64,000 nt of DNA from an uncultured Chitinophaga sp. (GCF_946479755.1 NZ_CAMLHC010000034.1:1-64000), one strand, 5' to 3'; counted from the stretch's first letter, positions 36,474-46,527 are shown. Program-made: numbers and translations. The notes: generated by a model not told the origin, from the letters alone.

Positions 36474-36929
36474 CTACGATGCGCTTTCAGCGTGATAAAT
36501 TTCCACTATGCCCTTTGGACGGTCTATTCTGTAATAAAGCAGCCACGCGTACTTTTTGTCAACGACGCAGAATTCCTGTTCGTCCTGCCCGGAAGACAGA
36601 TATAGCAGCTCCCTCAATGCCTGGTATTGACAATCATATACCTGGAATCTATTGCCCAGCGGAACCTTGACCAACAGGAGCCAGTAGTTATGCCCGTTGT
36701 CCAGCCCGGGCAATTCCTCGTTGTATAACTGTTTAAGCGTACAACGCCTGGTGAGAGCGCCGTGTTGTAACAGCGCCGCCCTGTTTTCGGAGGAAATAAA
36801 ATTCAACAGGGTGGATTTGAATAGCCGCGTGATTATTTTCTCTACTATTTCAGGGCCAGCCCTGAATGGATCTTTAAATCCATCCGGGAAGTTCTTTTTT
36901 ATCAGGTCCAGTTTTTCGCTCCAGTACAT
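36474..36929 (-). CDS. Hypothetical protein (151 aa), possibly DUF6756-like
   Basis: No signal peptide or membrane helix. Visible features are a helical N-terminal half and a beta-rich C-terminal half with YWLLLVKVPLGNRFQVYDCQ and EQEFCVVDKKYAWLLYYRID, a layout I loosely associate with DUF6756. It lies upstream of the OYE gene on the same strand but is separated by the operator-like repeats. Function unknown. Confidence 0.55.
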   Translation of the reverse strand: MYWSEKLDLIKKNFPDGFKDPFRAGPEIVEKIITRLFKSTLLNFISSENRAALLQHGALTRRCTLKQLYNEELPGLDNGHNYWLLLVKVPLGNRFQVYDCQYQALRELLYLSSGQDEQEFCVVDKKYAWLLYYRIDRPKGIVEIYHAESAS

Positions 36930-37055
36930 GCTTACGGGTTATTTGTTTCACTTCCCAAATATAAAGTTACTGAAAGCGTTCGGGGAAAAAAGTACGGAAT
37001 ATATAAAGAATTATTTAAATTCAGCCCAGTACCCGAATCAAAACGTAACTTCTCT

Positions 37056-37295
37056 ATGAAGAAAACATTTACATTGTTTTTTATTTTAATTTTTTCAATC
37101 ATCGCTGTTTGCGCCCTGGTTTACTATGTCAGGATGGATGGCTTTGCGTTCGCCTGGTCGCTAAACTTCCTGCTGATGCTATGTATGTCTGTTTTCACAG
37201 ATGTGCTGAAAAGTCCTCTTGCTTCCGGTTACTATCAGCGAAAAGAATGGGAACAGCAGGGAAGCATATACGAATACCTTGGCGTCAATTTTTGA
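37056..37295 (+). CDS. Small membrane protein, probably truncated by a frameshift
   Basis: This 79-residue protein has two hydrophobic helices (~5-25 and ~31-50) followed by GYYQRKEWEQQGSIYEYLGV. The YYxxKEWEqxGxIYexLGVnf pattern resembles the small acyltransferase-like membrane proteins related to glycosyl-4,4'-diaponeurosporenoate acyltransferase. The frame stops just after a run of five T residues (37287-37291). If one T were added there, the frame would continue as NLYPVFLQRYNRPRMERA and onward to a stop at 37370-37372, five bases before the next start. So the gene may be a frameshifted ~105-residue protein, or a base may be miscalled. Confidence 0.5.
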   Translation: MKKTFTLFFILIFSIIAVCALVYYVRMDGFAFAWSLNFLLMLCMSVFTDVLKSPLASGYYQRKEWEQQGSIYEYLGVNF

Positions 37296-37376
37296 ACCTC
37301 TATCCTGTTTTCCTGCAACGGTATAATCGTCCGCGCATGGAAAGAGCGATGAATTTAACCCGAAAAAAGTAGCCGA

Positions 37377-38342
37377 ATGTTCAACACACTGGTAAACCTC
37401 ATGGGATCTGCAATTGATTCCACAGACATCGTTGCTTTCCTGGAGCAGCACGGATTTAAATATCCGAAGAAGCCTTTTATATCCAACCGTTCCACGGAAA
37501 CTTCCTACTGGATCGAAAACAAGAAGCTGGGAATTGACCTGTTATTTAATGCGCAGCCTTACCTGGAAGCATACCCACTGGTGCAGGGAAACAAAAAAGG
37601 AGTATTTGTACCGCGGCTGGCGAGCGCCAGGTGGTATAACAATAAGTCATCGACCACTTTTCCCGGCCAGGTTGACTTTAGCAACACCTTTGCGCAGCTG
37701 AACGCCTCCCTCGGCGCCCCCACGCTCAGGAGCAGCGAGATATCACCTGTATGGTTAAACGATGATGGCAGCGAAAGTTTCTACCGGTGGCGTGTTCCAA
37801 TCGGTACACAGCAATATGTCAGCTGGGGACCGGAATTCACGGACGAACAAATTGTGAAAGATATTGTGCTGAGTCTGGATTACAGGAGTCCGCTGTTTCA
37901 TCTGTACTACGAAATGACCTACGGCACCTTTGACCAGTTTGCCAGGGAACAAAACTATTATAAGACTTCCTACCTGGTGTTCCTGCAATGGGCGCTGGAC
38001 AAGAAACTTATTAACGGCGGTGGCTTCACATCGGCATTAGACTGGGTACGGCACCTGAACAGAGGCTACGTCACGGTGGAAGATTTTGCGACCGAACATC
38101 CCTTTATCAATGCCTATATTCAGAACCTCAGCGGATACGATGTGCTGTACGATCGCGACCTTGCCTTTGCTTTCCTGACAGAACCGGCACTGCGGGATAA
38201 CTATATGGGCGCAGCGGCGAAAGCTGTATTAGACGCGGTACCGTTTGACAGGGAACATTACGATACCGTAGTTCCATTGCTGGACCGCCGGCGGGAAGAA
38301 TACCAGGAGCATCAATTTGCGAAGAGCAGGAAGCAGCTATAG
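37377..38342 (+). CDS. Hypothetical protein (321 aa), possible immunity-type protein
   Basis: I do not recognise the family firmly. The N-terminal half (VAFLEQHGFKYPKKPFISN, SYWIENKKLGIDLLF) looks like a small alpha/beta domain found in stand-alone Bacteroidota proteins. The C-terminal half (YYKTSYLVFLQWALDKKLI, then RGYVTVEDF and YIQNLSGYDVLY) resembles modules often seen in polymorphic-toxin immunity proteins. No toxin gene is adjacent, so an immunity role is only a suggestion. Cytoplasmic, no signal peptide. It follows the frameshifted small membrane gene by four bases of its restored frame. Confidence 0.45.
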   Translation: MFNTLVNLMGSAIDSTDIVAFLEQHGFKYPKKPFISNRSTETSYWIENKKLGIDLLFNAQPYLEAYPLVQGNKKGVFVPRLASARWYNNKSSTTFPGQVDFSNTFAQLNASLGAPTLRSSEISPVWLNDDGSESFYRWRVPIGTQQYVSWGPEFTDEQIVKDIVLSLDYRSPLFHLYYEMTYGTFDQFAREQNYYKTSYLVFLQWALDKKLINGGGFTSALDWVRHLNRGYVTVEDFATEHPFINAYIQNLSGYDVLYDRDLAFAFLTEPALRDNYMGAAAKAVLDAVPFDREHYDTVVPLLDRRREEYQEHQFAKSRKQL

Positions 38343-38347
38343 CGAAA

Positions 38348-38374
38348 AAGGCGTCTCTGCTATGGAGACGCCTT
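38348..38374. terminator. Bidirectional terminator between convergent genes
   Basis: AAGGCGTCTC pairs with GAGACGCCTT around a seven-base loop, six bases after the stop of the 37377 gene and eight bases beyond the stop of the convergent protease gene. Confidence 0.75.
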
Positions 38375-38381
38375 CACCTAC

Positions 38382-39290
38382 CTACTCAATATTCAATAGT
38401 CTTTTTATTGCGCTAACGGGAATTGTTCGTTTAATGACCATCTGTGGCTCCTGCCTTTTTTTTTCTTCCGCGTATAAAGTCAGCGTACTGGAGACGATCC
38501 CTGCAACTTGTCCAGACTGGTTAAGGATAGGCGCTCCGCTGGAGCCTACGGCAAAGTCGGCCGTAATATCCATTTTGTCATCCTCTGCTGTTTTTCCAGA
38601 GATCTTCCTGGCTACTACACCCTGGCTATAATAGTAGTAATACCTGGCGTACGGATGGCTGATGACGCATACGAAACTTCCTACCTGCCCGGGGGAGCCC
38701 AAAGGAATGGGATCCAGTTGGCCTTTACCTATTGCCAACCGGAATATGGCCACATCCGCTTCTTTGGAGTATGCAAGGATTTTATCGAGGGCATAGGTTT
38801 CGCCGGCTATCGTGGACACGTAATACAGGCTGTCTCTCTGCAGGCTGTCAGGCTGGCTTTCGATCAGCGTGGCCAGCACGTGGTAATTGGTAACACAAAC
38901 ACCATCTGAAGTAATGGCAAAGGCCGTGGCCATGGACGTAGCAGCTACATTGGGATCACCGCTCATGCCAAAACACTTGCCTACTACCAATACGCCCTTG
39001 CTGCACTTATTGAAGAGCGCTTCACCTGTCAGCTTTTTATCACCTGCTGATCCGGGAAGACTTATTTTTTCGGAGACCGGCATGTTATTTTTTAACAACT
39101 GCGTTTCTTTGACAATGTGCGTTACCGGCTTGAATGATTTGCTGGTCCATAGCTTCCATGCGGATTTTTCAATGGTTTCTTCAAATGCCTCTTCGTTGAT
39201 AGACGATGTCATGGCCTGGCCATTCGTGTATTGAACCAAGCCCCAAAAAAACACGAATGATAATAGCTTTTTTGAAATAATTCTGGACAT
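38382..39290 (-). CDS. Secreted trypsin-like serine protease (HtrA-like, no PDZ)
   Basis: This 302-residue exported protein has an N-terminal signal segment (~8-25). A chymotrypsin-fold triad can be placed at H137 (VTNYHVLA), D179 (EADVAIFRL) and S251 (AVGSSGAPIL); the GSSGAP context is that of HtrA/S1C peptidases. Unlike DegP, it has no room for a PDZ domain after the catalytic part. It is the last gene of the second Sus-type unit, 55 bases downstream of the PKD-like lipoprotein gene, so it may process a substrate or partner of that locus. Confidence 0.8.
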   Translation of the reverse strand: MSRIISKKLLSFVFFWGLVQYTNGQAMTSSINEEAFEETIEKSAWKLWTSKSFKPVTHIVKETQLLKNNMPVSEKISLPGSAGDKKLTGEALFNKCSKGVLVVGKCFGMSGDPNVAATSMATAFAITSDGVCVTNYHVLATLIESQPDSLQRDSLYYVSTIAGETYALDKILAYSKEADVAIFRLAIGKGQLDPIPLGSPGQVGSFVCVISHPYARYYYYYSQGVVARKISGKTAEDDKMDITADFAVGSSGAPILNQSGQVAGIVSSTLTLYAEEKKRQEPQMVIKRTIPVSAIKRLLNIE

Positions 39291-39345
39291 TTTTAAATTT
39301 TAGTTATTATAGGACTGAGCTGATTCAACAGCTCTTTTTCGTTGT

Positions 39346-40878
39346 TTAATTGTCCGGGTATCCGTTAAAAGTGATATCCCTGATCACGGGGAGGGCTGTC
39401 ATTTTATACAGTTCTTTCAGCGGCTGTCTGTCCAACGGCACGTTCATCAGGCGAAAAGTGCCGGCCTGTTCGCTGGCTTTTCCCGGGTCATAGGTACACA
39501 GTACCAGATTTTTAGTGATGTCGTCGTAAATCTTTTCACGGGGGTTGCTACCGTATTTTGTAAAGAAGTTCTGTTGGTACTTCATCACACTTACACTTTC
39601 AGCACCCAGGTCCATCAGTTCTATGGTTTCATTTGTGTTATAATCGTATCCAAGTATCGCATGTGGCGCATCGAATAACAGGTAACCGGTAGAAAAATCT
39701 ATCGCAAAATGCCGGGCTTGTGCCACACGCGGATCCATTATCCTGATGGCATTTTTTAATCTGCCATTCCTCTGAAACACCAGCAGGTAAAATTCGTTCG
39801 CGTTATTTTTCACAACAGCGCCAACTATTTCAACGAATGAGTAGACAGCGGACCGGCCATATAGCAGCTTATACCCTTTCAGATCATATGCAGGATTAAA
39901 TTCAATGGGTTTCCAGCCTTCTGAACCATCAAATCTGAAACGACCGTTGGTTTCATCAAAAATGGTCCAATAGCCATACCTACCACCGCTGATACCAACC
40001 GGCGATACTTTATAGGAACCTTCCGGAGATGGCTGGATATTCAAGGGCGTACTATTAGACAACGGACTTTTTCCAACTTCCAAGTCCCATCCCATCATCC
40101 TATAGATATCTCCATTCTGCCAGCAACCGCCTGGATCTCCCTCAAAAAAGTATACCGGCTGCGCCGGAGAAGAGTGAAACACCTTATTTATCCAGGTGGC
40201 TGTAACTAAACCCTGCGCCGGACCAAAAGCTTTATTCAGTAAAAACACCGTTTGGTCTGTGGAAACGCCCACATAACTATCATTAGAACCACTGCTTCCA
40301 AGTTTAACCTGGGCCAGAGAAACCGGTTTTCCCCTCAGGTAGGGAGCCATGCCAAGGCTATCAGAAATATTCATCAACGGGGTATACCCGGTGGCATTGT
40401 AAGCCAGGATGCCTAATTTGGAATCACCGTTTTTTTCATAAAGCAACACCCAACATTCTGTGGCGGTTTCCAGCGTCAAAAGAGACGTCTTTAAAGAGGC
40501 CGTAATACCTGTTGCTTTTTCACATACTTCAAAGGTTATCGCCATTTTGCCTTCATAGCCGGCCTTCAACAGGGTGGCTGCCGTTAAATAGGGCTTATTA
40601 TCCGGCAGCAACAGCCGTTTATCCACACCGTTCCCCCAGACGTACCAACGATATTGATAAGCACCGGTATCGATAACGGTACCTTCCTTTTTTCCATAGT
40701 TTATCTGTGGGTGAAATGTATCCGGCATGTCCTTCTTTAGGATGACCAAACTTTCCGTGGGCTGTTTAACAGTGATTGCTGATATGGATGTGTATTCACT
40801 GCTGGTTTTATCTTTCATACAGGCCATTAGTAAACAAACGGGTATCAATATGAATAAGGTGTTCCTGTAATTCATCAT
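39346..40878 (-). CDS. PKD-like family lipoprotein
   Basis: This 510-residue surface lipoprotein has the lipobox LLMAC with Cys at 20. The N-terminal part contains an Ig/PKD-like fold (residues ~35-135: YRWYVWGNGVDKRLLLPDN), and the rest looks like a propeller or beta-sandwich (WTIFDETNGRFRF, GYLLFDAPHAILGYDY). It matches the PKD-like lipoproteins that accompany SusC/SusD/DUF4843 genes in Chitinophagaceae. It is presumably a surface glycan- or peptide-binding accessory. It begins 17 bases after the DUF4843 gene. Confidence 0.8.
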   Translation of the reverse strand: MMNYRNTLFILIPVCLLMACMKDKTSSEYTSISAITVKQPTESLVILKKDMPDTFHPQINYGKKEGTVIDTGAYQYRWYVWGNGVDKRLLLPDNKPYLTAATLLKAGYEGKMAITFEVCEKATGITASLKTSLLTLETATECWVLLYEKNGDSKLGILAYNATGYTPLMNISDSLGMAPYLRGKPVSLAQVKLGSSGSNDSYVGVSTDQTVFLLNKAFGPAQGLVTATWINKVFHSSPAQPVYFFEGDPGGCWQNGDIYRMMGWDLEVGKSPLSNSTPLNIQPSPEGSYKVSPVGISGGRYGYWTIFDETNGRFRFDGSEGWKPIEFNPAYDLKGYKLLYGRSAVYSFVEIVGAVVKNNANEFYLLVFQRNGRLKNAIRIMDPRVAQARHFAIDFSTGYLLFDAPHAILGYDYNTNETIELMDLGAESVSVMKYQQNFFTKYGSNPREKIYDDITKNLVLCTYDPGKASEQAGTFRLMNVPLDRQPLKELYKMTALPVIRDITFNGYPDN

Positions 40879-40895
40879 AAATTAATTTTATTGGA

Positions 40896-41813
40896 TCAGG
40901 GAAACTGCATCTCCTGGCCACTGCCGTCCAGCACCGGGTTCCCTTGTTTTTTGCGGTAACTCAGATAATCTTTGGTGATATCTGCAAACGTTTTTAAATA
41001 AGGCTCGTCGCTACCTAGTCCATACGCGATTTCATTTAACAGCAGGTAAAGATCATTTAACGTAAAAGGTTCTGATAGCTGCGGAATTGGCTCCCCGGGA
41101 TCAAACTTGGAAACATACTTCTCCTTCAGCGTGTTTTTTACCGATGGAGGAGCCCAGTTGACCGCATCAAGCATCGCCATCAGCTTCTCCCTGGAAAAAG
41201 GTCCAAACCTATCATCTGACCAACCTCTGTTGGGTTGTTCCACAATATTTCCAAACACGCACTGAAACTGATACCAGGCATGCAATGTTGGCGTGAAGTA
41301 CTCATTATCGACCAGGCTCACCGTCACAGAATAACTATTGGTATCGGTAAGCGGTGGTCTTAACAGCCGGAGGTCCACCGGACAAAATCCTGTTCCGGCA
41401 GCTATTTTCATAGCGTCCGGAGGTGGAAGAATACAGTATTTAGCCCCCGGACCCGTTATCGCAATGGAAAATTTCCGGTCAACCGATTTAACGGATCCTG
41501 CCAATCTTACCCGCAGGGCGTCGAACGGATTTTTATTAAAACGCTGTACGTGCCGGACGAGATAAAGTGTATCTACCGGCAGGGTCTGTTGGAAAAAGCT
41601 AATAACAAGCGTCTTACTAAACTTTCCGGTCAACAGCGAATCGTAATCATCTGATTCCCGTGTATTAAGAAAATATAATACGTCCTTTCCCAAATACTTG
41701 ATAGGATCAATTTTCCGGCAACCGGCAGCGGTCAGTATTCCGCCCCACAAGCACGCTATAAAAATGTGTATATTAAAGGAACGTAGGGTATATGGTTGTT
41801 GATTGTTGCGCAT
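40896..41813 (-). CDS. DUF4843-type lipoprotein
   Basis: This 305-residue lipoprotein has a signal ending LTAAGC with the lipidated Cys at residue 32, preceded by a longer than usual N-terminal stretch. The first ~150 residues are beta-rich (TLVISFFQQTLPVDTLYLVR), the rest more helical. Proteins of this family sit between SusD and PKD-like genes in similar loci, as here (13 bases after SusD). Probably a surface-exposed accessory to nutrient uptake. Confidence 0.72.
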   Translation of the reverse strand: MRNNQQPYTLRSFNIHIFIACLWGGILTAAGCRKIDPIKYLGKDVLYFLNTRESDDYDSLLTGKFSKTLVISFFQQTLPVDTLYLVRHVQRFNKNPFDALRVRLAGSVKSVDRKFSIAITGPGAKYCILPPPDAMKIAAGTGFCPVDLRLLRPPLTDTNSYSVTVSLVDNEYFTPTLHAWYQFQCVFGNIVEQPNRGWSDDRFGPFSREKLMAMLDAVNWAPPSVKNTLKEKYVSKFDPGEPIPQLSEPFTLNDLYLLLNEIAYGLGSDEPYLKTFADITKDYLSYRKKQGNPVLDGSGQEMQFP

Positions 41814-41826
41814 AAATTCACTATTA

Positions 41827-43239
41827 CTAACGGTAAAGGGTTTCCTGCTCAGGAATAGGCACCTGGTATTTTTCGGGATTCATAAACACTGAGAAAGCGT
41901 TGGTGGCAGCATCGGGAATCACGGAAAGATTCCTGCGCTTAAAAAGGAAGAACAGTTGCCCCTCGCCACAAAACTCCCGCTGATACTCCTGCAGGATATC
42001 AGACAACAGCTGGGCACGGCTGCCTTGTTGGGCGATGGGCGGCAGCCCCCTTTTTAACCGGAGCGTATTCAATAAACGGTATCCTGTTGTAAGGTCAGGC
42101 GCTGTTTCAGCACCAATCAGTATCAATTCCGCCTTCCGGACGAGGGGCTGAAAATAAGCATGGCTGGATTCGGTCATCATCTCATCGCCATACTTGATAA
42201 ACACGTTGTAATTTTTGCCCTCGCTTGTTCCGGGTTTAAACCAGCTTTCGCGCCGATAGTCATTCAGGTTATTATACAAGCTATTGAACTTCTCCACAGT
42301 GGGCGCCATAATATCCCCGCTTGGCAACAGCGGACTAAAAAGCTGGCGGTAAGTATCGTACAACGTTTTGTTTTCCATACCAAAGAAAGATTCCGCAAAA
42401 AATACGGGATCTTCCTTCGCGGCGTCTACAGAGGCCATCCAGGGAAATGATTCATCAGCCCGGTCCTGTACATCAAGTACTATCTGCCAGGCCGCCTCGT
42501 TTTTAGCAGCATACAGGTTGGCCCTTGCCTGCAGGGCTTTTACAGCAAAATAGTTGAGCCTCCACTTTCGGTTATCAAGCGATGAATCTGACAATGCAAG
42601 GTCCGCTTTCAGGAGCGTCGCTGCTTTTGACAGGTCTTTCATCACGCTATCCATCACTTGCGTTCCCGGCAACAGCGGCTGCGTCTGAAAATTAACCGTT
42701 GTCACGTAAGGAATACAAGGTTTGCTATTGCCAGCGCCCGGCACAGGCCCAAACAGGCGCAGCATGTCCAGGTGCAGCAGTCCGCGGATGGCATAAGCCT
42801 CTCCCAGCAAGCAATTTTTTTCCGATTCAGGCACCGTCGAAAAAGACGGCTGCTCCAATTGCGCGCAGAAATTATTGACGTTCAGGATAGTTTTGAAAGC
42901 GCTTGTCCAGATACCTGAAAATTGTTGTTTTACGACGGGATATTTGTATTCGTACTCCCCTATACTTCCTTTAAAATCCCCCCCATAACTTTTAGTTACC
43001 ACGTACGCTTGCCCCATCAGGTCTACCGCATAGAGCGTCAGGTCCCTCCCATACAATTCCTGGCTGCCCAGTGACTGGTAAATTCCGTTTAAAGCAGCAT
43101 ATACGCCCTCCGGCTTTGAGAAAATTTCTTTTTCGAACATGAAGTCCCTGGGCTGAACATCCAGGAATTTTTTACATGAAAAGCAAGCGGTGGCCCACGT
43201 AAAAAGAACTATTACTTTAACGGTCCGGTTATTTAACAT
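41827..43239 (-). CDS. SusD/RagB-family nutrient-binding lipoprotein (second locus)
   Basis: This 470-residue lipoprotein starts MLNNRTVKVIVLFTWATACF with Cys at 22 followed by KKFLDVQPRD, a standard SusD start. Helical repeats follow, with PCIPYVTTVNFQTQPL and YQREFCGEGQLFFLFKRRNL in conserved positions. It would form the lid of the SusC channel encoded 12 bases upstream. The ligand is not apparent from neighbours, since no glycoside hydrolase is present; a serine protease and DUF4843 and PKD-like lipoproteins complete the unit. Confidence 0.9.
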   Translation of the reverse strand: MLNNRTVKVIVLFTWATACFSCKKFLDVQPRDFMFEKEIFSKPEGVYAALNGIYQSLGSQELYGRDLTLYAVDLMGQAYVVTKSYGGDFKGSIGEYEYKYPVVKQQFSGIWTSAFKTILNVNNFCAQLEQPSFSTVPESEKNCLLGEAYAIRGLLHLDMLRLFGPVPGAGNSKPCIPYVTTVNFQTQPLLPGTQVMDSVMKDLSKAATLLKADLALSDSSLDNRKWRLNYFAVKALQARANLYAAKNEAAWQIVLDVQDRADESFPWMASVDAAKEDPVFFAESFFGMENKTLYDTYRQLFSPLLPSGDIMAPTVEKFNSLYNNLNDYRRESWFKPGTSEGKNYNVFIKYGDEMMTESSHAYFQPLVRKAELILIGAETAPDLTTGYRLLNTLRLKRGLPPIAQQGSRAQLLSDILQEYQREFCGEGQLFFLFKRRNLSVIPDAATNAFSVFMNPEKYQVPIPEQETLYR

Positions 43240-43251
43240 AAGCTACACATT

Positions 43252-46200
43252 TTAAAATCCAACACTTAATGTAAAAGAGGCATTTCTGGCAAATGGATAG
43301 TCCAGCCCTCTCTCCAGGCGCAGATTTGAAAGCTGGAAACGGAAAAAATCATTCAGATTAAGAGAAAGGTTCAACCTGCTGATTCCCAATTTCCGGCTGG
43401 CATATCTGCTCAACAGGCTATTGAAATCATAATCCAGTGCCACCGACTCGAAATAAAGGGCATTTTCCTTTTGAAGGAACCTGTCAGATATCCCCAGTGT
43501 TTGCTCTTTAATCCCTAAATAGGAGGCTTCGTCCCCTGTCTGTTTCCAGCGTTCGTATAATGCCCTGCGGTCCTGATTCTGTTCAAAATCATCCCCTGTG
43601 ATATTTTCCACTTTATCGTACAGCGCCTTATTGAATTTCATTTCCCCCATCACGTACCGGCAATAGATGGACAGGCTTAACCGTTTATACCGGATTTGCG
43701 TATTGATGCTTCCCTGAAGGAACGGCCGGTTGATACCCACCTTCACTTCATTGTTGGGATTGAATGCTGTTGTATATGACCCGTTTTTGTCCAGAAATAT
43801 TTCACGGCCGGTAACAGGATCAATGCCCAGCGATCTTACCGCCCAGATATCATAGGGGCTGCTGCCATCCATATAACGAAGCAGGTAACCACTGTCCCGG
43901 GCCATTTTGGACAGGCTGTTCAGTTTATCTCCCAATCCGCTATAGGTACTACGCAGGAAAAGAGGGCTGTTGAGGCCCACGTTCCAATTCCAGTTTTTGG
44001 TGCTAACGACCCTGTAATTCACGATCAGGTCCATCCCTACCGTATTCATTTTCCCGATGTTGACGGGAATGGAAGGCAACCCGTTGGAAGGAGGCGTAGG
44101 TAAGCCAATAATCATAGGCGCTGTTTTGTCTGTGTAGCCGGACAGGGATAAAGACAGTTTCCGGTTAAAAAAAACGCCCTGCAGGCCGTAGCTGAATTTA
44201 TAGGTCTTACTCCACTCCAGGCTGGGATTACCCACTGAAACAATCCTGGCAGCTTCATGGTTCCGGAAAGAAACATTACTTAGTTGATAGGTAGTACGGG
44301 AGGAAAAACCGCCTGCTGCTTCATTGCCGGTAAGGCCATAGTTGGCTGTCAGCCGAAGATCGTTCACGATATCAGACTCCATGAAAAAATTTTCCCTCCC
44401 TATATTCCATCCTACGCCCAGGGAGTAAAAAGAGGCGAAGAGCCGGTCGGCGCCAAAGCTGTTGGAGCCTGAAGTATTGTAAGACAAGTCCAGGTTGTAC
44501 CGGTTGTCATATGAATAATTGACACTGGCTGTAAACCCGACACTACGGGAATAAGTTTCACTGCCTGCCGGCCTGGAATTGGGCAGGTAAGAGCCGGCCA
44601 GGAAAAGCAGCGGCTGGGCCGTGCTGGCAAATCCCACGGCCGTGATATCCGCCGTATTTCCATCTGACTGGGTCATATCCGCACGGACATTGGCGTTCAG
44701 GATATGTTTGTCATTAAAAACATGATTATAGGTAAGCATCATATTACCATTATAAGCTGTATTGGATGCTCGTTGAAAATTATAAGAGCCTTTTTCTGCT
44801 TCTTTTGCCTTGTCGAAGCTGGTGTTTAAAGGGGATATAAAATAATCTGCCGTCCTGTCATTTTTTTGAAACTGTCCGCTGGCGCTCAGCCTTAGCGAGG
44901 GTAATATATCCCAGTTCAGGCCCAGGCTATTGGTAAGCTGCAAGGTGTTGACCGTATTTTTAGCCGGCAGGGAAGCGTTGTAAAGCGGGTTACCAGCCTT
45001 GTAGTTTTTTACTTCACCGCTATAGTCCACGACAGTAATATCTTCCAGGTACCGGCCCGTATTGAGTCTGTTTTGTTCATCATACTTCCGGTAGTAAGGC
45101 GGTTGTTTTACATAGTCTTTAAAACTGCCGTAGGGCGACCCCTGTTGCCTGCCACCGGTGAAACGGACCGTATTGGTAATATTAATTTTTTTTCTTCGAT
45201 AGGTTAAAGTGGCAAATCCGCCGGTGGTGCTGTTATAAGAATCTTTCATTACCCCGTTGCTCCTGTTCATGTTAACGCCCAGCATATAGTTCACCGTGCC
45301 ATCTCCCCCCTGTATGGTAAGATTGTGGCTGGGTGAAAACGCATTACGCAACGGCACTCCCAGCCAATAGGTATTTACGCCCCGCTGTATCTCATTGTAT
45401 CTGGCATTCCGTTTTGCAAGCTCCAGGTTGCCCGCGTTATAATTATCGTTGTACAACGACCCGTTCAGCAACTGGAACCGGAATAATTCAGCCGCATCCA
45501 TCATATTGTATCCACTTAAGTCCGGCACAGCGAGATTACCGTTGAACGTATACGATATATTCAATTTGCCGGGTTTAGGTTTAATGGTTTCAATCACCAC
45601 TACGCCGTTGGCAGAACGGCGGCCATACAAAGCGGTAGACGCCGCGTCTTTCAGCACGGTAATAAAAGCCACCCGGTTGACGTCAAGTTGCATCACATCC
45701 TGTAACGTCGCTTCAAAACCATCCAGGATAAATAAGGGCCGGTTAGGCTCCTGCTCATACTGGAGACGTAACTGCTGGTTATAAGGCGCTATCACAGGAT
45801 TGGGCATAGACCTGGTGCCACGGAATTCAATCTTGGGCACCTGGTTAGGATCTGAACCCAGGCTGTTATCACGGACAATCTTAAAAGAGGGATCCAGTGT
45901 GCTGATAGCTTCCAGCAGGCTCTGTCTGTTTACGGTGCGTAAGTCGTCCCCCTTAAGGGTACTGGTGATGCCTGTAAAACTCTCCCCACGCCGCGTAAAC
46001 ATACCTGTATTCACCTCCACTTCCTTCATGGAGACCGGCGCCGATCGCATTTTAAAAACATAGTCGCCAGAGGCGATCCTCAGCACATCCGCCTCGCTAT
46101 TTTTTAGCATCTCCCCGTTTTTGAGCGCACGCAGTTTGGAAAGCGGTATAGTGATACTCAACAACCCTACTCCCGACAGGACCACTTTTACGTCGGTGTC

Positions 46201-46527
46201 AGTACAGGACAGCAGCAGTGTGCCGTCTTCTCCGGAGAAGGTCCCTCCCCTCGAAGGCAACACCTTCACGGTAATACCCGGTAGCGGCTTCCCCTCACCG
46301 GATATCACTTTTCCCGAAATCTTCGTCTGTTGTTGCGAAAAAGCCGGTATCAGTCCCAGCAAACAAAGGGACAACAGCATACTTTTAAAACAACGTTTCA
46401 GCAGATAGGCATTCAGCTTGCGAAACACAAAGTCCGACCGGCCTAAACAGCCGGCATCAGCAAATTCTTTCATAGTATTAAAACCTTGGCGATAAAAATT
46501 GGTCAACCATTTTAAATGCACAGACAA
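43252..46527 (-). CDS. SusC/RagA-family TonB-dependent outer-membrane transporter (second locus)
   Basis: This 1091-residue protein has a carboxypeptidase-regulatory-like domain (from KISGKVISGEGKPLPGITVK), a degenerate second beta domain, a plug (LFILDGFEATLQD, ALYGRRSANGVVVIET) and a barrel ending ASFTLSVGF. It lacks the STN domain seen in the first SusC, although a FecR gene is adjacent; the domain may be degenerate (residues ~105-170). The start is uncertain: MKEF at 46473 or MLLSLCLLG at 46380 would give a shorter, cleaner signal region. It pairs with the SusD gene downstream and lies 58 bases after FecR. Confidence 0.88.
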   Translation of the reverse strand: MSVHLKWLTNFYRQGFNTMKEFADAGCLGRSDFVFRKLNAYLLKRCFKSMLLSLCLLGLIPAFSQQQTKISGKVISGEGKPLPGITVKVLPSRGGTFSGEDGTLLLSCTDTDVKVVLSGVGLLSITIPLSKLRALKNGEMLKNSEADVLRIASGDYVFKMRSAPVSMKEVEVNTGMFTRRGESFTGITSTLKGDDLRTVNRQSLLEAISTLDPSFKIVRDNSLGSDPNQVPKIEFRGTRSMPNPVIAPYNQQLRLQYEQEPNRPLFILDGFEATLQDVMQLDVNRVAFITVLKDAASTALYGRRSANGVVVIETIKPKPGKLNISYTFNGNLAVPDLSGYNMMDAAELFRFQLLNGSLYNDNYNAGNLELAKRNARYNEIQRGVNTYWLGVPLRNAFSPSHNLTIQGGDGTVNYMLGVNMNRSNGVMKDSYNSTTGGFATLTYRRKKINITNTVRFTGGRQQGSPYGSFKDYVKQPPYYRKYDEQNRLNTGRYLEDITVVDYSGEVKNYKAGNPLYNASLPAKNTVNTLQLTNSLGLNWDILPSLRLSASGQFQKNDRTADYFISPLNTSFDKAKEAEKGSYNFQRASNTAYNGNMMLTYNHVFNDKHILNANVRADMTQSDGNTADITAVGFASTAQPLLFLAGSYLPNSRPAGSETYSRSVGFTASVNYSYDNRYNLDLSYNTSGSNSFGADRLFASFYSLGVGWNIGRENFFMESDIVNDLRLTANYGLTGNEAAGGFSSRTTYQLSNVSFRNHEAARIVSVGNPSLEWSKTYKFSYGLQGVFFNRKLSLSLSGYTDKTAPMIIGLPTPPSNGLPSIPVNIGKMNTVGMDLIVNYRVVSTKNWNWNVGLNSPLFLRSTYSGLGDKLNSLSKMARDSGYLLRYMDGSSPYDIWAVRSLGIDPVTGREIFLDKNGSYTTAFNPNNEVKVGINRPFLQGSINTQIRYKRLSLSIYCRYVMGEMKFNKALYDKVENITGDDFEQNQDRRALYERWKQTGDEASYLGIKEQTLGISDRFLQKENALYFESVALDYDFNSLLSRYASRKLGISRLNLSLNLNDFFRFQLSNLRLERGLDYPFARNASFTLSVGF

